A DNA stretch of 37,665 nucleotides from Aggregatilineales bacterium (GCA_029976005.1 JARKOQ010000141.1:1-37665), one strand, 5' to 3'. Shown: positions 14,757 to 23,663, numbered from the stretch's first letter. The notes: a model not told the origin generated them from the sequence alone. Translations and numbers: made by a program.

Positions 14757-17084
14757 ATGCAACACCGTAAGATGTTTTGGTTATTGAGTCTGGTGGTCAT
14801 CGCGTCGCTGGCGCTTGCCGCCTGCGGCCCACAGGCCACCCCGACTCCCACGCCGACTGAGGAACCGGCCGCTGTCGAGGAGACTCCCACCGTGGAGCCG
14901 ACCGTCGAGGAGCCGACCGCCGAGCCTACAGCCGAAGAACCAACTGCCGAGCCAACCACTGAGCCGACCGTGGAAGCCGCGGCGGCCGGGCTGAAGATCG
15001 GCCTGGTGACGGACGTGGGCGAAGTCGATGACCGCAGCTTCAACCAGAGCGCCTGGGAAGGCGTTCAGGCGGCGGCGGCGGCCCTGGGTGGCGAAGCCAG
15101 CTACATCGAAACCCAGGACAGCACCGACTACGCGGCCAACATCGCCGAGTTCGCCGACAATGGCTACAACATCATCGTGACCGTCGGCTTCGCCCTGGGC
15201 GAGGCCACCATCCAGGCCGCGGCCGACTACCCCGACATCCACTTCATCGGCGTCGACCAATACCAGGGCGAAGCCCTGCCCAACGTGACCGGCCTTGTCT
15301 TCAACGAAGACCAGGCGGGCTACCTGGCCGGCGTGCTCGCCGCGCGGATGAGCCAGACCGGCACGGTCGCCGGCGTGTACGGCACCGACCTGATCCCGGC
15401 CGTGGTACTCTTCGCCCGCGGCTACGAGGCCGGCGCACTGGCCACCAACCCCGACATCAACGTCATCACCACCTTCCATCCGGGCGGCCTTGACGTGGCC
15501 TTCACCGACCCTGAGTGGGGCGCCCAGACCGCGGCCCAGGCCATCGACCAGAACGCCGACGTCATCTTCGGCGCTGGCGGCAAGACCGGCAACGGCGCAC
15601 TCACCGAGACGGCCAACCGCACCACCGCCGACAAGCCGCTGTACTGCATCGGCGTGGACACCGACCAGTGGGAGACCCTGGACGAGGCCCATCCGTGCCT
15701 GATCTCCAGCGCCATGAAGCTCATCCCGGTCGGTCTGGAAGCCATCATCAACCAGATCGTCGCGGGCGAGCCGCCTTCCGGCAACTACTACGGCCCGGTC
15801 GGCCTGGCCTCCTTCCATGACTTCGCGGATGCCGTGCCCGCCGAGGTTCAGGAAGAACTGACCACCATCGCCGCCCAGCTCACCTCCGGCGAACTGGCCA
15901 CCGGCGTCACCCTCGGCGGCGGCGAAGCAGAAGCCCCCACCGAAGAAGCCCCGGCTGAAGCCGCCGCGACCGGCACGTCCATCGTGACCATCGCCCCCGG
16001 CGACACCGTCCTGCTGGGCTTCTCCGCCGCGCTCTCCGGCGAAGGCGTCGAGCCCCTGGGCGTCGACGAGCGCCGCGGCGCCGAGCTCAAGCTCGCCGAG
16101 CGCCCGACCATCACCGTCGGCGGGGTCGAGTTCCCCGTCGCCATCGACCCCCAGGATGACCTGTGCTCCGGCGAAGGCGGCCAGACCGTCGCCAATCGCT
16201 TCGCCAGCGACGAGCGCATCGTTGGCGTCATCGGCCACATGTGCTCCTCCTCCTGCACCGCGGCCAAGCCCGTGTACGAGGCGGCCAATCTGACCATGAT
16301 CAGCCCCTCCTGCACCGCCCCCAGCCTGACCGAGGACGGCTCGCTGGCCTTCAACCGCGTCGTCATCACCGACGCCTTCCAGGGCCCCACCGCCGCCAAC
16401 TTCATCTTCAACACCCTCGGCGTCACCCGCATCGCCACCATCCATGACGGCTCGCCCTACGGCGAAGGCCTCGTGGGCGCCACCGGCGACGCCTTCGTCG
16501 CCCTCGGCGGCGAGATCGTCTCCGCCCAGGCCATCAACGTCGGCGCCACCGACTTCCGCGGCGTCCTGGAAGAGATCGCCTCCACCGACCCCGGCCTGAT
16601 CTACTTCGCCGGCTTCGTCGCTGAAGGCGCCAAGCTGGCCGAACAGCGCGCCGACGCCGGCATGCAAGATGTCTACTTCATGGGCGCCGACGGCATCAAG
16701 GCCCCGGAGTTCATCGAGGCCGCCGGTGACGCCGCCGAAGGCGTCTACGCCTCCAGCCCCGTCCCGCTCAGCGGTGACGCCTACGATGCCTTCATCGCCG
16801 CCTACACCGAAGCCTACGGCGAAGCCCCCATCGCACCCTACCATGCCACCGCCTACGACGCCGTCGGCGTCATGCTCGACGCCATCGAGAAGGTCGGCAC
16901 CCTGGATGCCGATGGCAACCTCGTCATCGACCGCGTCGCCCTCAGCCAGGCCATCCGCGCCACCAAGGACTACCCTGGCCTGACCGGCAGCCTCACCTGC
17001 GACGCCAATGGCGAATGCGGCAACGCCCTCGTCGATGTCTTCGTTGCCCAGAACGGCAACTGGGTCTCGACCTCGGCCGAGTAG
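14757..17084 (+). CDS. Two-headed binding lipoprotein: BMP/PnrA-type domain fused to LivJ-type domain
   Basis: The protein has 775 residues. A lipoprotein signal ends LALAAC (C23), followed by a Pro/Thr/Glu linker to about residue 80. Domain 1 (about 82-385) is a BMP/Med/PnrA-type binding protein: GLVTDVGEVDDRSFNQSAWEG, NIIVTVGFALGEA, IHFIGVDQY, FGAGGKTGNGAL and GVDTDQW. A second linker rich in Ala, Pro and Glu spans about 388-406. Domain 2 (about 407-770) is a LivJ/Peripla_BP_6 type: VLLGFSAALSGEG, GVIGHMCSSSC, MISPSCTAPSLTE, ATIHDGSPYGEGL. Each domain normally is a separate protein. The frame is open throughout with no break at the junction. GGAGGAG (14742-14748) precedes ATG 14757. Permeases and ATPases of the Liv type follow, so domain 2 is the expected partner; the BMP domain may add a nucleoside-like ligand. 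Confidence 0.92.
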   Translation: MQHRKMFWLLSLVVIASLALAACGPQATPTPTPTEEPAAVEETPTVEPTVEEPTAEPTAEEPTAEPTTEPTVEAAAAGLKIGLVTDVGEVDDRSFNQSAWEGVQAAAAALGGEASYIETQDSTDYAANIAEFADNGYNIIVTVGFALGEATIQAAADYPDIHFIGVDQYQGEALPNVTGLVFNEDQAGYLAGVLAARMSQTGTVAGVYGTDLIPAVVLFARGYEAGALATNPDINVITTFHPGGLDVAFTDPEWGAQTAAQAIDQNADVIFGAGGKTGNGALTETANRTTADKPLYCIGVDTDQWETLDEAHPCLISSAMKLIPVGLEAIINQIVAGEPPSGNYYGPVGLASFHDFADAVPAEVQEELTTIAAQLTSGELATGVTLGGGEAEAPTEEAPAEAAATGTSIVTIAPGDTVLLGFSAALSGEGVEPLGVDERRGAELKLAERPTITVGGVEFPVAIDPQDDLCSGEGGQTVANRFASDERIVGVIGHMCSSSCTAAKPVYEAANLTMISPSCTAPSLTEDGSLAFNRVVITDAFQGPTAANFIFNTLGVTRIATIHDGSPYGEGLVGATGDAFVALGGEIVSAQAINVGATDFRGVLEEIASTDPGLIYFAGFVAEGAKLAEQRADAGMQDVYFMGADGIKAPEFIEAAGDAAEGVYASSPVPLSGDAYDAFIAAYTEAYGEAPIAPYHATAYDAVGVMLDAIEKVGTLDADGNLVIDRVALSQAIRATKDYPGLTGSLTCDANGECGNALVDVFVAQNGNWVSTSAE

Positions 17085-17101
17085 TTAGACTGAGTTCGTC
17101 T

Positions 17102-17134
17102 CCGGCAGAGGAGGACAACTCCTCTGCCGGTTTT
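17102..17134 (+). terminator. Intercistronic hairpin after the binding-protein gene
   Basis: A perfect 12-bp stem, CCGGCAGAGGAG (17102-17113) with CTCCTCTGCCGG (17119-17130), has a 5-nt loop and TTTTCTT after it. It lies between the binding protein and the permease gene in one operon. It likely protects or partly ends the first message so the binding protein is made in excess. Confidence 0.85.
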
Positions 17135-17181
17135 CTTATATTGTTCTTGCCCCTCCCGAAACAGCATTGAGGAGCCCGGCC

Positions 17182-18357
17182 ATGGTATCTCAAGAAGCCA
17201 ACGCATTGCGCCGATCCGAACCCTTCATCGAACGGTTGCAACGGTTTGGCAAAAGCATGCTGCGCAGTCCGATCACCCTGGTGGGGACGATCATCATCGC
17301 CGTCATCATCGTTCAGGCGCTCAGTAATATCTTACAGGGCGAATACGATTTTGAGCTTTTCGTCAAACAACTGATGGTCGGCCTGGCCCAGGGCAGCATC
17401 TACGCCCTGGTCGCCCTCGGATACACGCTGGTCTATGGCATTCTGTTCATGATCAACTTTGCCCATGGTGAAGTCTTCATGGCAGGCACTTATATTGGCT
17501 TCTTTGCCATCGACGCGATGAACAAGACCGGATTCCTGGAACAGCACACCCTGCTGTCCCTGCTGATTGTATTTCTGGTCGCCATCGTCAGTTCAGTCCT
17601 GGTGGCGGTCACCCTGGAACGCATCGCCTACCGCCCCTTGCGCAACGCCCCCCGCCTGGTGCCCCTAATCACGGCCATCGGCGCCAGCACGTTCCTGCAG
17701 CGCGCCTTCGTGGGCCTGTTCGGTTCCAGCCCGCGCGTGTACCCCAACGTCCACTTCTATATCCTGCCCCAGGTCTTTCACCTGGAGTGCAATGCCGTCG
17801 ATGGGGTGGAAACCTGCCTGGGCATGGATCTGGTCAGCGGCCGCTATCCGCTCCAGTTCCTGGGGATTGAAATCCTCTTCCGTCCCTTCTACCTGGTCGT
17901 GTTCCTGGCCGCCATCGCCATGATGGCCACGCTGTGGTATATCGTCCGCCGCACCAAGACCGGCAAGGCCATGCGCGCGGTCGCCGAGGACAAGGCCACC
18001 GCGTCGCTGATGGGCATCAACGTCGACAGCGTGATCGTGACCACGTTCGTGCTTGGCGCGGCGCTGGCCGGCGCCGCCGGAGTGCTGTTCGCACTGTACA
18101 ACCGTCAGGTCGTCCCGACGATGGGCTTCGCGCCCGGCTTGAAGGCGTTCACTGCCGCCGTGCTGGGCGGCATCGGCAATATTCCCGGCGCGGCCGTGGG
18201 CGGTTTCTTCCTGGGGATTGTCGAGGCGGTGGCCCCGTCTCTCCTGAACATTCCGAACCAGCTCGAAAACGTGATCGCGTTCGGTATGCTCGTGCTGGTG
18301 CTGATCTTCCGGCCGAGCGGCATTCTGGGCGAAGTCCTCACCGAGAAGAAGGCGTAG
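17182..18357 (+). CDS. livH: Branched-chain amino-acid type ABC permease (LivH family)
   Basis: 391 residues of a BPD_transp_2-type membrane subunit that forms half of the translocation channel. The family core starts at about residue 57 with LMVGLAQGSIYALVALGYTLVYG and FAHGEVFMAG. It ends with AVLGGIGNIPGAAVGGFFLGIVE and a LIFRPSGILG terminus. An extra N-terminal segment with one hydrophobic helix precedes it. A loop of about 45 residues with two cysteines (ECNAVDGVETC) is inserted mid-protein, making it about 90 residues longer than E. coli LivH. ATG 17182 is chosen for GAGGAG at 17169-17174; the frame also allows TTG 17167. The next gene follows after 4 nt. The symbol reflects family, not proven substrate. 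Confidence 0.9.
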   Translation: MVSQEANALRRSEPFIERLQRFGKSMLRSPITLVGTIIIAVIIVQALSNILQGEYDFELFVKQLMVGLAQGSIYALVALGYTLVYGILFMINFAHGEVFMAGTYIGFFAIDAMNKTGFLEQHTLLSLLIVFLVAIVSSVLVAVTLERIAYRPLRNAPRLVPLITAIGASTFLQRAFVGLFGSSPRVYPNVHFYILPQVFHLECNAVDGVETCLGMDLVSGRYPLQFLGIEILFRPFYLVVFLAAIAMMATLWYIVRRTKTGKAMRAVAEDKATASLMGINVDSVIVTTFVLGAALAGAAGVLFALYNRQVVPTMGFAPGLKAFTAAVLGGIGNIPGAAVGGFFLGIVEAVAPSLLNIPNQLENVIAFGMLVLVLIFRPSGILGEVLTEKKA

Positions 18358-18361
18358 CGCG

Positions 18362-20515
18362 ATGACCCTTTCACGCAAATCGATCAACAGTGGACTTGCC
18401 ATCGGCGCGGGAACTGCTTTCATCGCTCTGATCGGCATGCTCACGGTCTTTCAAGGCCGTTTCATCATCACCGGCGTCCTGCCCTTGAGCACGATCATCC
18501 TCGCCGGGCTGCTCCTTGCCGCCGGTTATGTCGCCGCCCGCCGGCTGCCGGCCGATTCCGGTCGGACATCCCAGCTTGCCAACGGGGCGCTGGCCGGCGC
18601 GGTGACGGTGCTCGTCATGGTCGCCGCCGTCCTGGTCGCGACTCAGATCAACGCCTGGGCGTTGGGTCTCACCATGGACCCTGTCCTTCCCAACGTGAAC
18701 GATGCGCTGCGCGCGCTACTCGCCCTGGGCCAGGAACAACCGCTGGTGGGCTATGTCCTGCTGGCCGGGCTGGGCCTGCTCCTGGGGGCGGCCGGCAGCC
18801 AGATTGGCGTGCTCTCCAACCAGGTCAAGGGCATGACAGTCCAGGTCATCCTGATCATCATCGTCCTGGGCATGCTCCAGGATCAGATCAACAGCATCAT
18901 CAGCCTGCTCGACGCCGTCTGGATCACGCTCTTCGTCACCCTGGGCTATGCCATCGCGGTCTGGCGTAACCATCACCGCCTCGTCCAACGCCTGGTCGAG
19001 CCGCTGCTGATCGGCGCCGTCGCGGCGATCGTCGGCGGGCTGCTCCTGCTGGCCGGCGGCGCGAATGCGACAACCGCCCCGGCCCTGTTCGGCAGCCCGG
19101 CCCCGGCCATCCTGTCGTCCTTTATCCTGGGGCGCAGCACGGTGGGCATGCTCGTGCTGCTGGCCGTGGCCGGCGGCGCGTTGAGCGCGGTGGGCGGGCT
19201 GATCAGTTGCAGTTCCGCCGGAGTCCACCGGGCAACCACAACGTTGCTGGCCTCCCTGCTGACCCTGGGTATCCTGAACAGCACCAAGACCATCACCCTG
19301 CCGGCGGCCATCGTGATCGCGATCATCCTGGTCGCCACCCAACTGCTCACCCTCCGCACCGCCGCCAGGGCACAGGAATTCCACAGCGAGTTCAAGCCGG
19401 ACGAGAAGCGCACCAACCAGATTCTGGTGGCCATCGCCGGGCTGGCCTTCGCCCTGATCCTCCCCCAGCTCATGACCAACTACATCAACAACGTGCTCGG
19501 CCTGATCGGCCTGTACATCATGATGGGTCTGGGGCTGAACATCCAGGTGGGCTTCGCCGGCATGCTGAACCTGGGGTACGTGGCCTTCTTCGCAATCGGG
19601 GCTTACACCGTCGGCATTCTGACCACCCCCAATACGCTGACCTGCGGCGGGGTTTCACCCATTCCCACCAGCCCACAGGACATCGCCGCCGTCTGCACGG
19701 GCATCACGACCTTCTGGATCGCCTGGCCGTTCGCCATTCTCGCCAGCGGGATCGCCGGCCTGCTGGTCAGCGTCCCGGTCCTGGGGCTGCGCGGCGACTA
19801 CCTGGCAATCGTCACCCTGGGCTTCGGCGAGATCATCCGGATCGTCACCCTGTCGGATGCCTTCAAGCCTTACCTGGGCGGCGCGCAGGGTATTGTCAAC
19901 ATCTCGCCGCCGGTGATCGACCTGACCGGGATTTCCGCATCGCTGGTCAATACCGGCCTGCCGCTGCTGTCCGATCTCGGCCGCGCGGTGGCCCAGCCGC
20001 TCCGTCTCACCCAGGCCACCGACGTCTATTACCTGATCCTGGCCGGGATCGTCGTCACGATGTTCATCTCCTACCGCCTGTCGAACTCGCGGCTGGGCCG
20101 CGCCTGGCGCGCCATGCGCAGCGACGAGACGGTGGCGCAGGCGATGGGCATCAACCTGGTGCGCACCAAGCTGCTGGCCTTCTTCATCGGGGCCGCCTTC
20201 GCGGGCGTGGGCGGCGCGCTCTTCGGGTCCTACATCCGCTCGATCTTCCCCAACAGCTTCACGCTGATCGTGTCGATCAACGTGCTCAGCCTGATCATCA
20301 TCGGCGGACTGGGCAGCCTGCCCGGCGTGCTGATCGGCGCGGCGATCATCTTCGGCCTGCCGGAAGCCTTGCGCGAGTTCCAGGAATTCCGCCTGCTGAT
20401 GTTTGGCGCCCTGCTGGTGGTCATGATGCTGATCCGGCCAGAAGGCATCATCCCGCCCAGCACCCCACGCCTGGAAGATCAGGCTCAGAAAGCCCTGGCC
20501 GAGGAGGGGGCCTAA
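18362..20515 (+). CDS. livM: LivM-family ABC permease with ~345-residue N-terminal membrane extension
   Basis: 717 residues; LivM proteins are usually 300-430. The C-terminal half (about 354-700) is a clear LivM permease: GLGLNIQVGFAGMLNLGYVAFFAIGAYT, LRGDYLAIVTLGFGEIIRI, GRAWRAMRSDETVAQAMGIN, LIIIGGLGSLPGVLIGAAII, IRPEGIIPP. The first 345 residues contain roughly nine or ten further hydrophobic helices (among them about 14-32, 36-58, 72-95, 128-150, 215-235, 312-335). I do not recognise these as a known domain. A charged linker (EFHSEFKPDEKRTNQ) joins the halves. The extension is in frame without a gap, so it is genuine in this sequence. It starts 4 nt after livH stops and ends 3 nt before livG. 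Confidence 0.9.
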   Translation: MTLSRKSINSGLAIGAGTAFIALIGMLTVFQGRFIITGVLPLSTIILAGLLLAAGYVAARRLPADSGRTSQLANGALAGAVTVLVMVAAVLVATQINAWALGLTMDPVLPNVNDALRALLALGQEQPLVGYVLLAGLGLLLGAAGSQIGVLSNQVKGMTVQVILIIIVLGMLQDQINSIISLLDAVWITLFVTLGYAIAVWRNHHRLVQRLVEPLLIGAVAAIVGGLLLLAGGANATTAPALFGSPAPAILSSFILGRSTVGMLVLLAVAGGALSAVGGLISCSSAGVHRATTTLLASLLTLGILNSTKTITLPAAIVIAIILVATQLLTLRTAARAQEFHSEFKPDEKRTNQILVAIAGLAFALILPQLMTNYINNVLGLIGLYIMMGLGLNIQVGFAGMLNLGYVAFFAIGAYTVGILTTPNTLTCGGVSPIPTSPQDIAAVCTGITTFWIAWPFAILASGIAGLLVSVPVLGLRGDYLAIVTLGFGEIIRIVTLSDAFKPYLGGAQGIVNISPPVIDLTGISASLVNTGLPLLSDLGRAVAQPLRLTQATDVYYLILAGIVVTMFISYRLSNSRLGRAWRAMRSDETVAQAMGINLVRTKLLAFFIGAAFAGVGGALFGSYIRSIFPNSFTLIVSINVLSLIIIGGLGSLPGVLIGAAIIFGLPEALREFQEFRLLMFGALLVVMMLIRPEGIIPPSTPRLEDQAQKALAEEGA

Positions 20516-20518
20516 GCC

Positions 20519-21313
20519 ATGAGCGACACCCTTGTTCTGGATGCCCAGAATGTCACCAAGCGGTTTGGCGGCCTGACCGCGGTAGGCCACGTCGATCTCC
20601 AAATCCGGCAGGCGACCATCGCCAGTCTGATCGGCCCCAACGGCGCAGGCAAAACCACATTCTTCAACTGTGTCACCGGCTTCTACAAACCTGAGGAAGG
20701 CGTCATCAACTTCCTGGGCCAGCCCATCAACGGCCTGCGGACCGACCAGATCGTCCAGCAGGGCGTGGCCCGCACTTACCAGAACATCCGTCTGTTTGGC
20801 GCGATGAGCGTGCTGGAAAACCTGCTGGTCGGCATGCATCCCCACCTGCGATCCGGGCCGTTGGGCGCGATCTTCCAGTCGCTGGGGACTCGCAGGGAAG
20901 AACGGCATGCCCTGGCCGAAGCCGTGCGCATGCTGGAATTCGTCGGTCTGGGAGGAATGGGCGACGTGCAGGCCGCCAACCTGCCCTACGGCTTGCAGCG
21001 CCGGCTGGAGATCGGCCGCGCCCTGGCCAGCCAGCCCAAGCTGCTCCTTCTGGACGAACCAACCGCCGGCATGAATCCTCAGGAGACCGAGGAATTGATG
21101 ATCTTCATCCGTCACCTGCGCGACGAACACGGTCTGACGATCTTCCTCATCGAACATGACATGAAGGTGGTGATGAGCATTTCCGATCAGGTGAGCGTGC
21201 TCGACTACGGGCGCAAGATCAGCGAGGGCACGCCCGCCGAAGTTCAGGCCGATCCGAAGGTGATCCAGGCATACCTGGGCACTGCGGAAGACAATAGCAG
21301 CGAAGCGGCGTAA
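20519..21313 (+). CDS. livG: ABC transporter ATPase (LivG family)
   Basis: 264 residues of a cytoplasmic ATP-binding subunit that powers the Liv-type importer. Walker A is GPNGAGKTT (39-47). The Q-loop region is ARTYQNIRLFGAMSVLENLLVG. The signature is the LivG-type variant YGLQRRLEIGRAL (about 155-167). Walker B is LLLLDEPTAGMNP and the switch His is in FLIEHDMKVV. The C-terminal EGTPAEVQADPKVIQAYLG is the LivG hallmark that distinguishes it from other ABC ATPases. It pairs with livF as a heterodimer. Confidence 0.94.
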   Translation: MSDTLVLDAQNVTKRFGGLTAVGHVDLQIRQATIASLIGPNGAGKTTFFNCVTGFYKPEEGVINFLGQPINGLRTDQIVQQGVARTYQNIRLFGAMSVLENLLVGMHPHLRSGPLGAIFQSLGTRREERHALAEAVRMLEFVGLGGMGDVQAANLPYGLQRRLEIGRALASQPKLLLLDEPTAGMNPQETEELMIFIRHLRDEHGLTIFLIEHDMKVVMSISDQVSVLDYGRKISEGTPAEVQADPKVIQAYLGTAEDNSSEAA

Positions 21314-21337
21314 CGCCCGGCACACAGGAAGAACACC

Positions 21338-22054
21338 ATGGCTCTGCTGGAAGTCCAGAATATCCACACCTATTACGGCAAGATCCATGCCCTGAAGGGC
21401 ATCTCCCTGGACGTCGACGAGGGCGAGATCGTCACGCTGATCGGCGGCAACGGCGCGGGCAAAACCACCACCCTGAACACCATCTGCGGTATCACACCCG
21501 CCTCCGAGGGCACGATCATCCTCGGCGGCAAGAACATCACCCGCATGCGCCCGCACGCCATCGTCGCCATGGGAGTCGGCCAGTCACCGGAAGGGCGCAA
21601 GATTTTCACCCGCCTGACCGTGCGCGAGAACCTCGAGATGGGGGCCTACGCGCGCAATGACGCGGCCAAGATCGCCAAGGATATGGAATTCGTGTTCGAG
21701 ACGTTTCCCCGCCTCAAGGAACGCGAACAACAGCTTGGCGGCACGCTCTCCGGCGGCGAGCAGCAGATGCTCGCCATCGGCCGGGCGCTGATGGGCCAAC
21801 CGCGCATCATGTTGCTGGACGAGCCGAGCATGGGACTGGCCCCGCTGCTTGTCCGCGACATCTTCCACATCATCGAGTATCTGAATAAGGAGCAGGGCAC
21901 AACCATCCTGCTGGTGGAGCAGAACGCCCACATGGCGCTGGCAATCGCCAGCCGGGGCTACGTGCTGCAAACCGGCAACATCATCCTGACCGACAGCGCC
22001 CGCCACCTGCAAGAGAACGAGATGGTGCGCAAGGCTTACCTGGGCGAAAACTAG
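21338..22054 (+). CDS. livF: ABC transporter ATPase (LivF family)
   Basis: 238 residues of the second ATP-binding subunit of the importer. The N-terminus LLEVQNIHTYYGKIHALKGI is typical. Walker A is GGNGAGKTT. GVGQSPEGRKIFTRLTVRENLEMGAY is the LivF-specific stretch. The signature is LSGGEQQMLAIGRAL, Walker B is IMLLDEPSMGLAP, and the switch His is replaced by Gln-Asn in LLVEQNAHMAL, as is normal for LivF. It ends the operon and is followed by a strong terminator. Confidence 0.95.
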   Translation: MALLEVQNIHTYYGKIHALKGISLDVDEGEIVTLIGGNGAGKTTTLNTICGITPASEGTIILGGKNITRMRPHAIVAMGVGQSPEGRKIFTRLTVRENLEMGAYARNDAAKIAKDMEFVFETFPRLKEREQQLGGTLSGGEQQMLAIGRALMGQPRIMLLDEPSMGLAPLLVRDIFHIIEYLNKEQGTTILLVEQNAHMALAIASRGYVLQTGNIILTDSARHLQENEMVRKAYLGEN

Positions 22055-22085
22055 CCCGCCAACACCTTCAGTCCAGCACAACAGC

Positions 22086-22113
22086 ACGGGGACGGCCTTG
22101 CGACCGTCCCCGT
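22086..22113 (+). terminator. Terminator of the ABC transporter operon
   Basis: ACGGGGACGG (22086-22095) pairs perfectly with CCGTCCCCGT (22104-22113) over an 8-nt loop, followed by TCGTTTCC. It lies between convergent genes. Confidence 0.8.
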
Positions 22114-22147
22114 TCGTTTCCCACACCCTGGCGCACCACCCTTCGCG

Positions 22148-22987
22148 CTAGGAATGCGCGTCCATCGTGCGCTCCAGTTCCAGCCAGTAGTGATCGCCCA
22201 GATACAGGAAAGGCCAGTGATCGGCCAGGCGCGTCTCCCACCCCGTCAGCCGCTGGAATACCCCCGGCCGCCGGTCAAGCAGACCATACTGCTCGACCGG
22301 GGGCAGAAAGACGCCGATCCCGCGTTGGCTGGCTACCCGGAACCAGGGGGCGAAATCACGCCACAGCCGGGCCGCAGTCGGGTAGCGCACCTGGATCGAT
22401 TCACCGCCTTCGACCTGAAAGACGGACTTCTTCCGGAAGCGGCGCAGGGCCACGCCGAACTCGCCATGCAGGCCGTACCAGCCCATCTCCCAGACGCACA
22501 GCGGCCCCATCACGCACAGCGCGGCGATCCCGCCCGGCCGGATGCGATCCGCCAGCCAGCGGGCCAGCGGTCGCCAGCCATCCAGACAGTTCAGCGGCCC
22601 GAAGTTGGAGAAGGCCCCGTCGAACGGCCCCGGCAGGCCGTCCGGCGGCAGCGCGCCCAGGTCGAGCTGGGCAAACTCGGCCAGGGCACTCGTCCCCGCC
22701 CCCAGCTTGGCGCGGGCCGCGTCCAACATACCCGCGCTGTAATCCGTGGCGGTGACCCTTACCCCGCGTCGAACCAGGTGCGCGGTATCCTCGCCGGTGC
22801 CGCAGCCCAGTTCCATGACGTGGCTGCCCGGCCCGAATCGAGCATCCAGCAGGGCATGGGTGCGCTCGCGCAGCCAGAGGCCGACCCTGGTTTGGGTGTA
22901 ATCCTGATCGTAATGCTGCGCCAGATGATCGAATCCCGCGCTGTCTGCCTGAAACGCCAGGCTCCGCTTCTCTTCCTGGTCAGCCAT
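22148..22987 (-). CDS. Class I SAM-dependent methyltransferase
   Basis: 279 residues. The Rossmann-fold SAM motif I is VMELGCGTGEDTAHL (about 57-71), followed by the acidic motif II region VTATDYSAGMLDAA and the motif containing FDGAFSNFGPLNC. It is longest in its C-terminal third (VRYPTAARLWRDFAPWF onward), which would hold substrate recognition. The acceptor cannot be predicted. A GGAGGGGAGGAG stretch upstream gives the ribosome site. It is divergent from the DUF456 gene and convergent with the ABC operon. Confidence 0.87.
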   Translation of the reverse strand: MADQEEKRSLAFQADSAGFDHLAQHYDQDYTQTRVGLWLRERTHALLDARFGPGSHVMELGCGTGEDTAHLVRRGVRVTATDYSAGMLDAARAKLGAGTSALAEFAQLDLGALPPDGLPGPFDGAFSNFGPLNCLDGWRPLARWLADRIRPGGIAALCVMGPLCVWEMGWYGLHGEFGVALRRFRKKSVFQVEGGESIQVRYPTAARLWRDFAPWFRVASQRGIGVFLPPVEQYGLLDRRPGVFQRLTGWETRLADHWPFLYLGDHYWLELERTMDAHS

Positions 22988-23157
22988 GAGCCGCCGACTC
23001 CTCCCCTCCGGTAGGTCAATCCCCGCGCTGGCCCCGATTCTGCCCTCCCACCCGAAAGTTCGCCATCCCCGCGCCCCTGCACGACCTCGACGCGGGACTT
23101 TTCCCAGGCTATTTACGTATAGACAGCCAGTAATCGCATTCAGGATGAGGTGAACCG

Positions 23158-23649
23158 TTGATCGAATCCCTGCTTTCAGTCCTTGCCGTGATTCTCATGA
23201 TCGCCGCTATCGCGGCCTCGATCCTGCCGGTCGTGCCCGGCCCGGCCCTGGTCTGGGTGATCGGCCTGATCTACGCCCTTCTGACCGGCTTCCAGCAGGT
23301 GACCGCGCTATCGCTGATCGTGATGACCGCCCTCATGATCCTCGGCTCGACGACCGGCTGGTGGATGCAGGCGCTGGGCATGCGCGCCCAGGGCGGCTCG
23401 ACGATGTCAATCATCGGCGCGCTGATCGGCGGCCTGGTGGGCACGTTCGCCATCCCAATCCCCATCGCCGGAACTCTGATCGGGATCGTGGGCGGCGCGC
23501 TGGGCTTCGAGTTCCTGCGCGTGCGCCAGCTTCGCCCGGCGCTGCGCTCCGGCACGACCGCCGCCACCGGCTACGTGCTGGGCGTCCTGGTCGAAGGCGG
23601 CATCAGCCTGCTGATCCTCGTGGTCTTCGTGCTCAGCCTGCTGCTCTAG
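23158..23649 (+). CDS. DUF456 family membrane protein
   Basis: 163 residues with about four or five transmembrane helices and glycine-rich turns (ILPVVPGPALVWVIGLIYAL, IIGALIGGLVGTFAIPIPIAGTLIG). The PVVPGP loop and the Gly-rich central repeat match the DUF456 family, whose function is unknown. The start is TTG 23158, preceded by GAGG (23147-23150) at 7 nt; no ATG or GTG in frame fits better. It converges on the GNAT gene with a 14-bp gap. Confidence 0.83.
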   Translation: MIESLLSVLAVILMIAAIAASILPVVPGPALVWVIGLIYALLTGFQQVTALSLIVMTALMILGSTTGWWMQALGMRAQGGSTMSIIGALIGGLVGTFAIPIPIAGTLIGIVGGALGFEFLRVRQLRPALRSGTTAATGYVLGVLVEGGISLLILVVFVLSLLL

Positions 23650-23663
23650 CCGCCCGCGCTCGA

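Noticed and set aside
14781-16844. 687-residue open frame on the minus strand opposite the binding-protein gene
   Set aside because: Gly/Asp/Val-rich translation with no recognisable domain. It is the usual antisense shadow of a GC-rich gene whose sense strand has two clear binding domains.
19655-21556. 633-residue minus-strand open frame opposite livM, livG and livF
   Set aside because: It covers three well-supported genes in antisense and has no domain features.
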